A stretch of 64,000 bases of DNA from Cricetomys ansorgei (lineage: Eukaryota > Chordata > Mammalia > Rodentia > Nesomyidae): positions 3,101,501 to 3,165,500 of the forward strand of contig JAMJFZ010001815.1 of the NCBI GenBank assembly GCA_026225945.1. The letters run 5' to 3'. Below are positions 21,701 to 33,600 of the stretch, piece by piece. The notes under the pieces were generated by a model. It saw nothing but the letters and a program-made list of their open reading frames with translations. It made no database searches and was not told the origin of the DNA. Every line of letters starts with the position of its first letter. Within the stretch, counting starts at the first letter, position 1. Both the position numbers and the translations under genes were made by a program.

Positions 21701-24700
21701 CCACACACACATGCATGTGTGCACGAGCACATACACACACACAGAGCAAATCTTTAACAAAGAAATGAGATAATCAGTATAATGCAGTTTCTGTGCTTCA
21801 GGGACGGCATGAGAGGCATTTCAGTGAAGACTTGGCTGGAGTAGGACCCCTGGGGAGTACAAAAAGGAAACCCAATTCCTGGAGACATCAGGGAAGGCTT
21901 CCTGAGGATAACATTAAAGATGGACAGGAGTCAGGCAAGCAGATGTCTGTAGAGCCTTCTAGGAGAAAAGGGTGTGTCTGAGCAAAAGGTCTCATGAGTG
22001 GGTCCCTGGTGTGTGTGTTGGGGGGAGCAGAGGGGCCAAAGCTGTAATGTGCACCAGTTTCACCTTCCCTCCATCCGATTTTGAAGATTTTCAAATGTTC
22101 AGAGAAACTGATTGAGAGACAGAATGACCTACCATGGTCCCTTCACCCAGACTGAAAGCTTATTGATTGATGTTTTTCAGCATCGTTCATAAGTAAATGG
22201 AAGACATTGTGTCATTCAGTACTGACATACCTCAATGCAAACCTCCCAAGAGCATTCATAGCTGAGAATTAACATTTACTCTTTAGTACTATCTACTGGC
22301 CCACCCATATTCATGTTCCCTGCTTGTCCAAAGAATGGCTTTGAGTACTTTTTAGATCTAGATTTATACCTTGTACTTGCCATTTAAGGAAACATTGCCT
22401 TCCTGGTGTCTGGAACGTTGGGGATATAACCTTAGTAAGAAATGTAGCCCCCCACCATGATGAGGGTCAGGTCCAAGTCAAGGTGCTGACACATGAATTG
22501 GAGTAATATGTGCAGTCATTCCTTGGTGTACGCATGGACAAGTTACAGGATCCCTCTTGAATAGTGATATTCATGGATGATCAGGTCCCTTCTGTGACAC
22601 AGCCTAGTAGAATTAGCCTAGAACCTGCATATGCTCTTGTTGGCTTTAAATCATCTCTAGATTACTTATGCTACTTAGAGCAATGCAGGTGCTATTTAAA
22701 TAGTTGTCACTTCATTTGTTGTTTAGAGAACAATGACAAAGGAAAAAAAACTCTCCATATTCAGCTATAGACACACTAATTTCTTTCCCAATCTATGGTG
22801 GGTTGAACCCACAGATTTAAAAACCGTGGACATGTAATGCAGATGCAAGGGACTGACTAAGGTTGTGGGACTTTGTGTATTGAGTGGTACAGACTTTCAT
22901 GGGGGTTACTGACATGGAGGAGGCCAGTGTGGCCTACCTTATATGGGAGCAAAGGGGCTCCTGGGAAGAGTGGTTCTAAACAGAGCGCCAGTCACTGAGA
23001 GCAAGCAAGAAAAACCATGTTAGTTAGATACAGGAGACAAAAGAAATCAGTTAACTACTTCCTGTGAACAGGGACTGGTGAGTTAAGAGAGGGATCAGAG
23101 AGTATCTTAAAAGTTCAGTGGAAGGAACAAGCTTGGACTGCAGTCCTGACTCTTACACAGACTACCTGTAGAGGGTCTTGGGTACAAGGGTTACAGTGAT
23201 GGACAAGGAGAACTGGCAGGATGGTAGGGAACTAGTAAGTGGACAGAAAGACTCGGTGGTGTGTGAATTGAAGCAAAGCATGAAATATTATCTCATAGTT
23301 CAAAATATTACATTAAAATCTTTGTCTATGTAAACCAACTCTGAAAGGAAAAGAATTTCAGTGAGGTTTTGATGATGTGCCATGATGGAGCTCTGCAGCT
23401 TCATTAGACTCTGTATCAGGTGTCTTCTGCATGGGTTTCTAAATTGATGGGCACTTTCACATAAAAAAGGGATAAAGAGTACATCTTATTCTTTAGCAAT
23501 GTGACATTAAAGTTCACCCTTCCCAGCAGCTGTCAGTGTGGGTGGAAAAGGGAGGCATCATACCATAATTTCCTTCTGAGTGGTATTGGAAAAGCTGGCG
23601 GGAGTGATTAGCAGATCAGATAAGAGCCCAGGACGAGGAAAGCAGTCATGTATTGTGGGAGGCCATGCTTTCCCCTTTCCAACAATGTTAATGTTTTCCC
23701 TCTCTTCCCCCAGGAAGAGTGATTGTTGCCACAAGTAAAGGAGTTTACATCTTGGTTCCATTACCTCTGGAAAAACAAATACAGGATCTGTTAGCAAGCC
23801 GGAGAGTGGAGGAGGCTTTGGTCTTAGCAAAAGGAGCCCGGAGGAACATTCCAAAAGAGAAATTTCAGGTTGGTAATTAACTGGTCACAAGAAAGCATGC
23901 CTGTAAGCCTCAAGTTAGAAAGCACATGCATTGGCCTCACTCTTCATAAAACCACGCAGAGGGCTTTTGTGCCTGCCATGTAATGTTTTCAACTCATCCC
24001 ACCTTCTGAAGGTAAGGACGTGGGTTGCAGAGCAAGGGAACAGCGCAACCGAGATTGCACAGCTAACCTTGGGAAAGCCAGCTGGTCAGTTTCTCACTTA
24101 ATACACTAGGCTATATTTGGAATCAACTCCCTTCTTAGTCACCTTCTGAGAGCAGTAGTGAACATGATTCTTATAAACTGGCAGAGTGAGGTCAGGCCAA
24201 TTGGTCTCTGATTTTAGGGTTTGTATTTGTTGAGGTGGAGGTTGAGTTAATTTGCACGTGTGTCCTGCTGAGACGGGGGGAGCATCCAGGATAGCTATAA
24301 ATGCAACCCAATACATTTGTAGACCACACATTATCATGTTGCAGCATCAAAAGGTTGGGCCCCCTGAAAAATCTGTCTTTTATCATCTGTAGGCAACACT
24401 TTGTCCATTGTGTGGATAAAGTACGTCTCATTGCAAGTCTAGCCACTTCATTTCCTTAGAAAACCTCAGCCTGAAGAGTATAGGAACCACAGGCGCAGAT
24501 CGCTACACCTGGCCAGGAGAAAGCACTCAGTGCACTGAGGAAGTGTGACCTTTGAATGGTATGGGAATGGTAAATGCAACCAATACCAAATCAATCCCTA
24601 CATTCCTACTTCAGAAGCGTCACTCAGGGTACTCTACATATGTGAGAGCATGTTAGCTGAACCTGGAGGTGTAGACCTGTAAAGCCAGCTACATAGAGGC

Positions 24701-27700
24701 TTGCCTGAGGTTCAGAGTGAGTTCAAGACCAGCCTGGGAATTTAGGGTAACCCTGTCTCAAAGTAGAAAGTGACATCACTTGCCAGCTTGGGTGAGGCTT
24801 TAGGTTCAATCTCCATGGCTACAAAAAGAGCCACAGCAAAATGCCACAAATGCAAACCATGATGTTGCATAGACATTTTCTGTTATCAGCTGAGTCAATC
24901 ACTAACAGTTCTTAGAAACTAAAGTCAGGCTGACTTTACCCATTATTGATTGCTGTGGCAGAAAAGATGTGTTTGGATGTAAGATGCCTCAAGGAGCAAA
25001 GGGTAGCTTCTGCAAGTGAATGAAGAGAGCGTGTGTCATCAATGGCTCAGGGGTTTGGAAGGAGACATCTTTGTATATAAACACTGGGAAGTTCTCATCT
25101 TGCCGAAGTGGTGCTGACCTGTTGGCATTCAGCAGGGGGCAGCAAAAGCAAAGGTACACGCTCCAGACTGTTCCCTTACTTGTCCACACAGTGCAGGCAG
25201 GCAGGGCCCTGGAAGAGTGAGAGGAGCTGCACAGGGGGTTTGCAGCCATCATATTGTGCCACAGTTGCTGTTGCAGGGGTGTCCTGTCCTTCCTTGCACA
25301 AAATTGTGCAGCATTTTCTTATGGAAGTCTTCAATGTTCTGTGTCTGAATTTTGCTTTTCTTATTCTGCCCTTGTTGACAAGAACAGAGGTACATAGCCA
25401 GTACCTGGAGAAATCACAGGAGTTCTCTTCCTCTCGAGCCTGCTACATCGGGAGGAGGGAGGGTCTGTTATTTGCATCTGATCCCTGCCTCCTTCCTGTA
25501 TTGCTGCAAATGCAACTCTCTTGTTATGTGAGTGTGATTTTCCCTGAGCTGTGTAGACAGCCATCTGCCTACACGTGTGTCTACAGTCCCATGCACTTGT
25601 CATTACTTGAAAAGATGCGTCCCCACCCAGGTGAAGTACTTCGTTAACTGGCTCCATTCTCTTTTCTGGACACACCTTGTATAGCCCATGTTGCCCCTGT
25701 CTAACTCATACCTGCCCACCCCAAGGCATCACCTAGTGAGTGTAAGTGCTCTGGCTCTGGTCTCATCTTCTGCCATAAGAAGGCACTAGTGCCATCCTAG
25801 GGGCCTGCCTTCATGACCGCATCCAAGCCTAACCGTACCCCACACGCTGTACCTCCATGCGCTGTTAACATGAATCTGGGGGTGACTTTGAGGACTCATT
25901 TAAACTTCAATTTACCAGTGGATTTAATTTACCAATTCAACTTACCAGTAGAGACCTGGGAAGTTGGTGGTAGTTCTGTCTCCCTCTTGGAGATGTGTGG
26001 CATTTGAGTCTGGCAGCCTCACGGTGATGCTGCTGTCACTGATGTCAATGTAGCAAATCTGGATTTGGCTAGGAATTCTCCCACATCTGATGGGTGCTTT
26101 TAATCCTTTCTGGTACAAGGATGGCTCATATATTTCTACTTCCAGAAATAGAACTGCATACTAGGCACAGGACTCAGTTTTCTGCTCATTGTTACAAGGT
26201 GGTAGAGTAATATGAGCTGAGTATCTCTGGGATGTAGGGCACACAACACCTCCTCAGCCATTAAGAGGGCCCACATATCTGTATAGTACTTAAGTTTGAC
26301 GAGCCTTCTGTCTGAGGGGTGCTATGAGAAATCCTGCAAAGTCATTTTCAGAAGGGTCAGAATACATGCTGGGACCCCTGAGGTTGCTGATCTCTACCTG
26401 AGCAACCAGAGGCTGAAGCAGCCACAGAAGCCAAGTGGATCGAGGGGAAAAGGAGCAAAGCAGTACAGGAGAGGTTCATGAATCAAATCTCTGAAAGTGT
26501 CTGTGTGTGTGTGCATGTGCGTGTGTGTGTGTGTGTGTGTGTATGTGTGTGTTCAGCTCAGTAGAACACTTGCCTGCATGCATGAGGCTCTGGGCTCCAC
26601 CCTCAAGCACCACAAGAAGAAAGATTTGCATTTGCATACTGAAGATGGACAGGCTGTTTTCTTGGACATTATTCCCTAAACCACATAGTATAAGAACTGT
26701 TTATATTGGATTTATATCTTGCTAAGTATTACAGGTAATCTAGTCATGACTTAAAGCATGTAGGGTGATGTGCATAGATCCTAGGGGATACAATGCTGTA
26801 TTCTATAAGGGAGTTGAGTACAGGTTGGTATCTGTGATGCCCTGCAACCAGTGTCTTTCCCTCTACTGAGGATAACTACATATATTCAAGAACATTTTAT
26901 TTTTCTTTAACTAGTAACTGCTTATCTCCATAGAATAAAGTAAATTGGGTTATGGATGACAAATACAGCCTACCTGTTTGGTGATGGTTTTAACACATCT
27001 TCAAGAGATGATTGATCCCTATTTCTTTACAGGTAATGTACAGGAGAATTCTGCAGCAGGCAGGCTTTATACAGTTTGCACAACTCCAGTTCCTGGAAGC
27101 CAAAGAGCTCTTCAGGTAATTTGAAGTGTCGGTAGCGGGACTGTCACTCATTGTCCCCTTTGCTGAGAAACTCCACCATCCACTCGATTTCAAGGGGGAA
27201 TTGTGCACGGCCAGGTGGAGATGCACGTAGGAATGGTAAGGGCTGTTTGTGGTAGCTCACACCTCTCACAGTGGTTCCTGAGCTCCACCACCAGCCTTAG
27301 TATGCCCACTGTCCCAACTCCTGAGTTGGCAGGCTGAGGAAAGTCCATGAGGGTCGCAGGGCTACTGAGCCGGGATAGTAGAGTTCTGGAGTGGGATTGT
27401 TAAAGTGTGGATTCTGAGGAACATTTATCCTTGCTACCTCCTTTCCAGAGATTCCACTAAAACTGAGTTCAGAGAAATCAAGGGCTTCTGAGAAGACCTT
27501 TAAAAACTTTGCATCATCTTGTAGACTTTCAGGGTGGTATATACCCAGTTGAACCACTCAGGAAATGAGCTTGTCTTTAGGAGGACTGTCTGCTATTCCA
27601 ACTGGTCCTGTAGCTGTGGGGCTCCCCTGTGGCCCTCACAGGCATTCCTTCTCTCTCTTCTGTCTGCCCTTTTTTTCTCTTGCTCACTTGCTTTCTCATA

Positions 27701-30593
27701 ATCTCTCTTGCTCTTGGTTTTCCTTATCCTCAAATGTAGGACACACACCTTTGTCATCACAGCTTCGTGTCTGTTCTTTGCTCTCAGCGGTGTGTTCCTG
27801 AGACTGGTTGCTCACAGACTTGCTCAGCATCCCCCAGGGAAATGAAGTTGCACCTGTATATGATCATAGTCTTTAAGTATCCTAAAGAGCAGTTCTTCAC
27901 TAGGGCATTCTGTGGTCTAGAGCCTTCTAGAAACAATGCATATACAAAACTTCACATAGACTCGGTACATCCCAGGGAACTTACTCAGGACCCTCTTGGG
28001 TAGTCTTCTTCTGCCCTTCCCCTGGGATGATTGCTAATGGCCTAAGCACATACCGACATACCCAGCAGATTTGATGTCGTCCTCTGTCATAAAACGGTGT
28101 GTAGAGAACAGGTTTCTGAGGGAAGAAGTCATCTCTCAAGGAGTGACTCCCAGTAGCACTTTTATCTACACCAGTCCGGTTGCTGCCACCATGTGCTTCT
28201 GTAAAGATCAGTGGTCTCAGTTTAAATAGACTCCTCACTATGTGCACCTCAGCTCCTGGCTTGTGTCCTCCCGGCAGTGGCAGGGCCTTGGCTTTCACAC
28301 AGGCGCACCCCAATACATCTCCTTGTGGGTCAGTCTAAGATCCCAGATGAATGGCCACGGGTGTGTACCTAGGAAATTCCCTGCTTTGGTGAGAAAACAG
28401 AAGCTGAGTCTGTCTGTCGTTAGGACAAGATTCTTGTGCCTCCGTATTAGGGTTAATGCAGTGTGATGCCACGTTGTTCTTGGCGTGGCTCTTTCTTGCC
28501 TGAGGAGTCCCAGTGCTCAGTGGGTTTTTCTCACGGCACAAGTACCCTGATGTCGCACTCCCTAGCCCCCTGTACATGCCCTCACCCTTGTCTCCTCCTG
28601 ACTCTAGCAAATTAGGACGGTCCCTCGGACGCACTCTCCAGAGCCATTAACATGTGCCGGTAGGCACTGCCCTCCAGTGTTGTTTGTGTGCCTATGTGTA
28701 CTCTCTCTCTCTTTTTGCTTCATTTAGTTTGACACTGTAATTGCAGAAGCAGCCAGCTGGATGTCCGGGAGCTGATCTCTCTCTACCCCTTCCTGTTGCC
28801 CACCTCCTCTTCCTTCACCCGGTCTCACCCTCCTCTTCACGAGTACGCAGACCTGTACCAACTGACCCAAGGCGACCAGGAGAAAATGGCCAAGTGCAAG
28901 CGCTTCCTCATGAGCTACCTGAATGAGATCCGCAGCACAGAGGTAGCAAACGGCTACAAGGAAGACATCGACACGGCCCTGCTCAAGCTGTATGCAGAGG
29001 CCGACCATGACAGCCTGCTGGACCTCCTGGTCACTGAGAACTTCTGCCTGCTGACAGACAGTGCTGCCTGGCTGGAGAAACACAAAAAGTGAGTGTTCAC
29101 AAGGCCACTGGTGGGGCTTCCTGTCCAGCCCTCTACAAGGCCCCTTGAAGGAGTGCTATGAGACTGACTCAGCCAGTACTGTGCTTGGGTTCTCCAGGCA
29201 GGAACCGCCAAGAAGCCATTGTGACAGCAAGCACCAAATGGCCCTCCGATGACGATGTTCTCCCGGCTGTAGGTGCCTTGGAGGAATTAACTCTTGCCCT
29301 GTTTTGTGGATTACTGCGAGCTTTGTTAGTGAAGGCAGCAATTCAGAATGTCCTGTTGTCAGACTGGACTCACCCTTAGAAGATGCCGCATACTTGGTAG
29401 TAACAGTGCAGTTGAGTCACTCACAGAATTGGTCAGCTAGCATCTAAATAAATAGCTGAGCCTTCTTGATCTTGTTGGCCATGGTTTGAAGAGCCTTCAT
29501 TACGCTTGCCAGTTGGTAGACAGCCTTATATGCCCTTTATGGGCAGTGATTGCACAGTGACCAGCTTGCTTGCGGCTGGCAGCGCCTTAAGATTTTTATA
29601 TGTAATTCTAAAAAAGATTTTATTTTCATTTCTGTATATGAATATGTCACTGTGTGGGTTTGTGCATATGAGCACAGGTGCCCACGAAAGCCAAAAGAGA
29701 GTGTTGCATCCCCTGGAACTGGAGGTGTTGTGAGCTGCCCAACATGGTTGCTGGGAACTGAACTTGGGCTTAATTGCCTAGCCGGACCTCGTGTGGTTTT
29801 TATTTAGATTTTAAAGTGGAAAGGATAAAGATGTGGAGCCATCAAACAAGACCCCATTTGATGCCTGAAGTGACATGGGCTTCCTCGGCAGTGTGAGCTC
29901 TTTCTGCAGCTTGCAGTGGACACACTGTGAAATGGGAGTGTAGGTTGCATACCTCTTAACCAAAATGCTTGGACAGAAGAATTTCCTAATTCAGAGTTTT
30001 TTAGATTTTGGAATCTTTTTGTATTTAGAAGTTCCCTAATCTGAAACCCTAAAACAGTGGGTTGCTACCCCTTTGGGGGAGTCTGATAACCCTTTCTATC
30101 AGATATTTACATTATGATTCATAACAGTAGCAAAATCACAGCTATAGAGTAGCAACGAAAATAACTTTATGGTTGGGGTCACCACAACACGAGGAACCGT
30201 ATTAAAGGGTTACAGCATTAGGAAGGTTGAGAACCACTGCCCTAAAATCTAAAATGTTCAAGACCTAATACAGGCTGGGGAGAAGACTCAGTGGATAAAG
30301 CATTTGCTATATAAGCAAGCATAAGGACAGAGCTTAGACCTGGAACCTACACACAAGCTGGGCACATGTGGCAGCATCTGGGACCTGCTGGCTCCTAGAG
30401 TATCCAAACTGGCACACAGTAAACACACTCCAGTAAACACACTCCAGTAAACAGTGGAGAGTGACATAGGAAGGTACCTGAAGGCAACCGCTGGCCTCTG
30501 CAGGACTATCCCTTCCCCCCAACACCACACACACACACCACACCCACACACACACACCACACACACACACACACCCACACACACACACACACC

Positions 30594-30630
<37 letters not shown>

Positions 30631-33600
30631 CCACACACACACACGAAAAAAAAATACCCTAAGTTTTCGATCATCAAGATCACCCTTAAAATTTTGCGTT
30701 TTGTCATATTTCAGACTTCAGGTTCCAGATTAGGGCTGCTCCGCCTGTTTGGTTTCAAATCCAGCACACTGACACCTGGTGGTAGTGACTCAGGGTGTTG
30801 TGTCTATACAAAGTTGGTGTAATGTTCCCCAGGAGATTTAGAAGAGAAAGTCCCAGCCAGCACTTCACTATCTTGAGGTGTGGCTCTCTAAGGAAAGGAC
30901 CTGATCTCTCTAGGGTCTCCTGCTGAATGTGAGGAAGACCTCGGGCAGAGCATGAGCCGTGCCTGTCCTAGACCGTGTACCATGTCCCTGCTTAGCCTTT
31001 CTACCCTTTTCTCTTCCAGGTATTTTGCACTAGGACTGCTCTATCATTACAATAAACAAGATGCTTCTGCAGTTCAGGTGAGTTCAAACAGATGTCAGTG
31101 GGCCAGCATGGTGACTCGGTAGGTCAAAGTGCCTGTTGTGCAGCTTGATACCCTGAGTTTGAGCCACAGAATCCATGCTGTCAGGAGGACCAACTTCTGG
31201 AAGTTGTTCTCAGACCTTCACCCTCCACATGTGAACTGAGGAACAAGGGCTCCCACATTTGCACATACTCCACACATGCACTAATAAGAAAGACTAAAGC
31301 ATTTTAGTGTTATTTTTAAGGCCAATAGCCTTTAATTTTGGGTTACTTTTTAAAAGCCCATCAATTGATAGAAACCATTTTGCCTGATCTGGTCTTGTCT
31401 ACAGAGAGCAAAAATAATATGTTTTCAAACGTGATCCCTTCAGGAATTGTTGACTTTTAATCTCCATACTTGCTCTTGACAAAAAGGCCAAGCAGTGATA
31501 TCTTTAACTCTCTTTAAAGAATTTTATTGAGCTTGTGAAAATTGAAGAAATGAAAAAAAAGGCAGATTTCCTTTTAAAAAATTAAAAGGGGGCCCAGAGA
31601 GATGGCTCAGTTGCTAAGGGCCGTTGCCGCTTGCTCTTCTGGAGTCAATTCCAGCACCCATGTTGGATGGCTCACAACCTCATAACTCTAGAGTATAGGA
31701 ATGGACCCCCTTTTCTGGCCGTCATGGGCATTACACACATGTGGCATATGCTATGCACACACAGACACATGCATATACATAAATATATATTTAAAAATTC
31801 TCACATAGTAACTGTACACGTTTCTTTTTCTTTATCTTTCTTTCTCTTTTTTTTTTTTTTTTTGGTTTTTCGAGACAGGGTTTCTCTGTTGTAACTCTGG
31901 CTGTCCTGGAACTTACTCTGTAGACCAGGCTGGCCTCAAACTCACAGAGATCCGCCTGCCTCTGCCTGAGTGCTGGGATTAAAGGCGTGTGCCTTTAACC
32001 ACCGCCTAACTGTACACATCTCTTAGATTCAGTGTACCCCTCGGCACATGCTTACAGTCATGGTCATTGGTGTCCCTGCTCCTAGACGTTTGCCATCTCT
32101 CTGCATCGGGACACTTGGAGCTCGTCTGTTTCAGTACCTCTATTATAGAGCCACAGAATAGGGATTATTTCTCTAATATTTTATCAGCCCATATCTAACA
32201 CCCCCCCACCTCCTCCCTTCCTCACTGCTAATATCTACTGCTTTTCTTGACTTATGAAATTAGCTTGAAACTGTAATGTTTTTGCTGAGCCAGCAGACTT
32301 ATGACATCACTTTAGAAAATTAGGGCAGCAGGTAGCAATCGCATTTATAATCTCCACTGTTAATAACAGCTACTGTTGCCAGTGAGCCGGGTGGTTGCCT
32401 CCCCTGCAGCACCAGTACAGGACACGTGTGCACGCCCCTGCTCTGTGGAGGGCTGCGATGTGAAGGCCAGCAGAGATGCTGTGCCCACATTCAGCGGCAT
32501 CGATTTGTTAGCCTTGTCTCTTGGCTTGCTCCGTACAGCCTTCCGTTGATCTTTACAGGGCATCCGCTCACATCCTGGGGAGATGTGCTCCCGTCTGCCC
32601 AGTTACCCCTCAGGTCGCATTGGGTGAGAGTCTCCTTGTGAGCCTTTTGAGTAACATCGGTGTGCAGCTACTTTGCTGAAGCACCACAGCAGCACAGTTG
32701 CAGAGTGGAGAGAACAGGGACATGAGTTTCCATCAGCACGGACCTCATGGCCAAGAGCAGACTTGGAAATTACAGACAAAATGTAGATTTTTTTTAAGAC
32801 CTAGTAGCATCTTTAGAGTTACTGCATGTGTGTTAAAATGCTATCAGCACAGCTATAGAGGGAGATTTGCATATTTGAATAATATAGAGTAAATCTCTAT
32901 ATACGGCAAAAGTTCCATTAAAAAGCCAACACCTGTAGAGGACCTGTGATTCATTTATTTTTACTGGTGAGTTCAGTGCTGAAAAAAAGAGTATGTGTTG
33001 AGCATCTCAATCAGTTTTAATTGGGGAATAACCACTATTTTGGATTGCAGATTATTTTAGATTTCATAGTATTTTATGTACAAAATGAGGTGTCTTAGAC
33101 ATAAGACCTAAGCCTAAAGTAAATTTCACTTGTATCTTACACCATGAGTAGTCTGTGCTCAAAACAAAACTTGATGGCGTAGAATTCCCTACTTTGAGCA
33201 TCAACTCACAATTTAAACAATTAGGTTTTGGCACACCCTTTGGGTTTTCAGATTTAAAAAAGAAAGAACAGCTGATGTAAGAATTTGACACCCTTTATTC
33301 AAAATTCTCAGAGACAGAATTGTTTTAGGTCTCAAAGCATTTCAGAGTTTGAAGTAATGCATGGGTGGCTAGAGCCACCCCAGTCAGCCACCCAGCCTGA
33401 AACCCCGAAATCCAGGGTGCACTGTCTACACGCTTGCGAATGTTCCAGTTCTAGAATTTCCCGTGAGGGGTGCTGCACCCTTCGTCTTTGAGAGTCTTAA
33501 GAGACCAAGCGAACAAACAAGGGTTTCCTAAGTTAATTCTACAAGACACATAGCATTCTAAATTGGAAACCTTGTGGCTTTGACTTCCTCTCAGTTGTGG

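Larger units (their letters stand above)
21483..23713 (+). other. TGFBRAP1: TGFBRAP1 intron 3
   Basis: 2.2 kb. It holds a B2 SINE at 21600 and a MER2-like element at 22517. The remainder, 22870-23700, shows nothing I recognise. Confidence 0.85.
23869..27032 (+). other. TGFBRAP1: TGFBRAP1 intron 4
   Basis: 3.2 kb. It holds a B1 with an ID-like piece at 24655-24832, a TG repeat with an ID SINE at 26495-26620 and a reverse MER2-like fragment at 26650-26870. A weak reverse MIR-like patch lies near 24000-24085. I recognise nothing in 24840-26490. Confidence 0.85.
29945..30745 (+). mobile_element. Old DNA transposon (Tigger-like), split by two later insertions
   Basis: The outer left part 'cataccTcttaaccaaaatgcttggacagaag ... 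tttttagattttggaatctttttgtattt ... agttccctaatctgaaaccctaaaa' is followed, after the inserts, by 'gttttgtcatatttcagacttcaggttccagattagggctgctc'. Both pieces have the repeated ccgaaatcc/ggatttcgg texture of an ancient mammalian DNA transposon. I cannot fix the family name. Confidence 0.5.
29089..31019 (+). other. TGFBRAP1: TGFBRAP1 intron 6
   Basis: 1.9 kb. It carries a reverse B2/B3 at 29598 and a nested stack at 29945-30745: an old DNA transposon broken by a URR1-like hAT element and by a composite SINE with a CA tail. Confidence 0.85.
31078..33594 (+). other. TGFBRAP1: TGFBRAP1 intron 7
   Basis: 2.5 kb with a B3-like SINE, a B2, a reverse B1 with target duplication and an old Tigger-like fragment near 33.0-33.4 kb. 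I recognise nothing in 32020-32990. Confidence 0.85.

Noticed and set aside
24945..25230. Segment starting 'attattgattgctgtggcagaaaagatg' as a possible LTR-type repeat
   Set aside because: Only the first bases look familiar and the rest gave no consistent family match.
30288..30707. 139-codon Cys/Val-rich frame on the - strand
   Set aside because: It runs through the CA tail of a composite SINE, so it is a repeat artefact.
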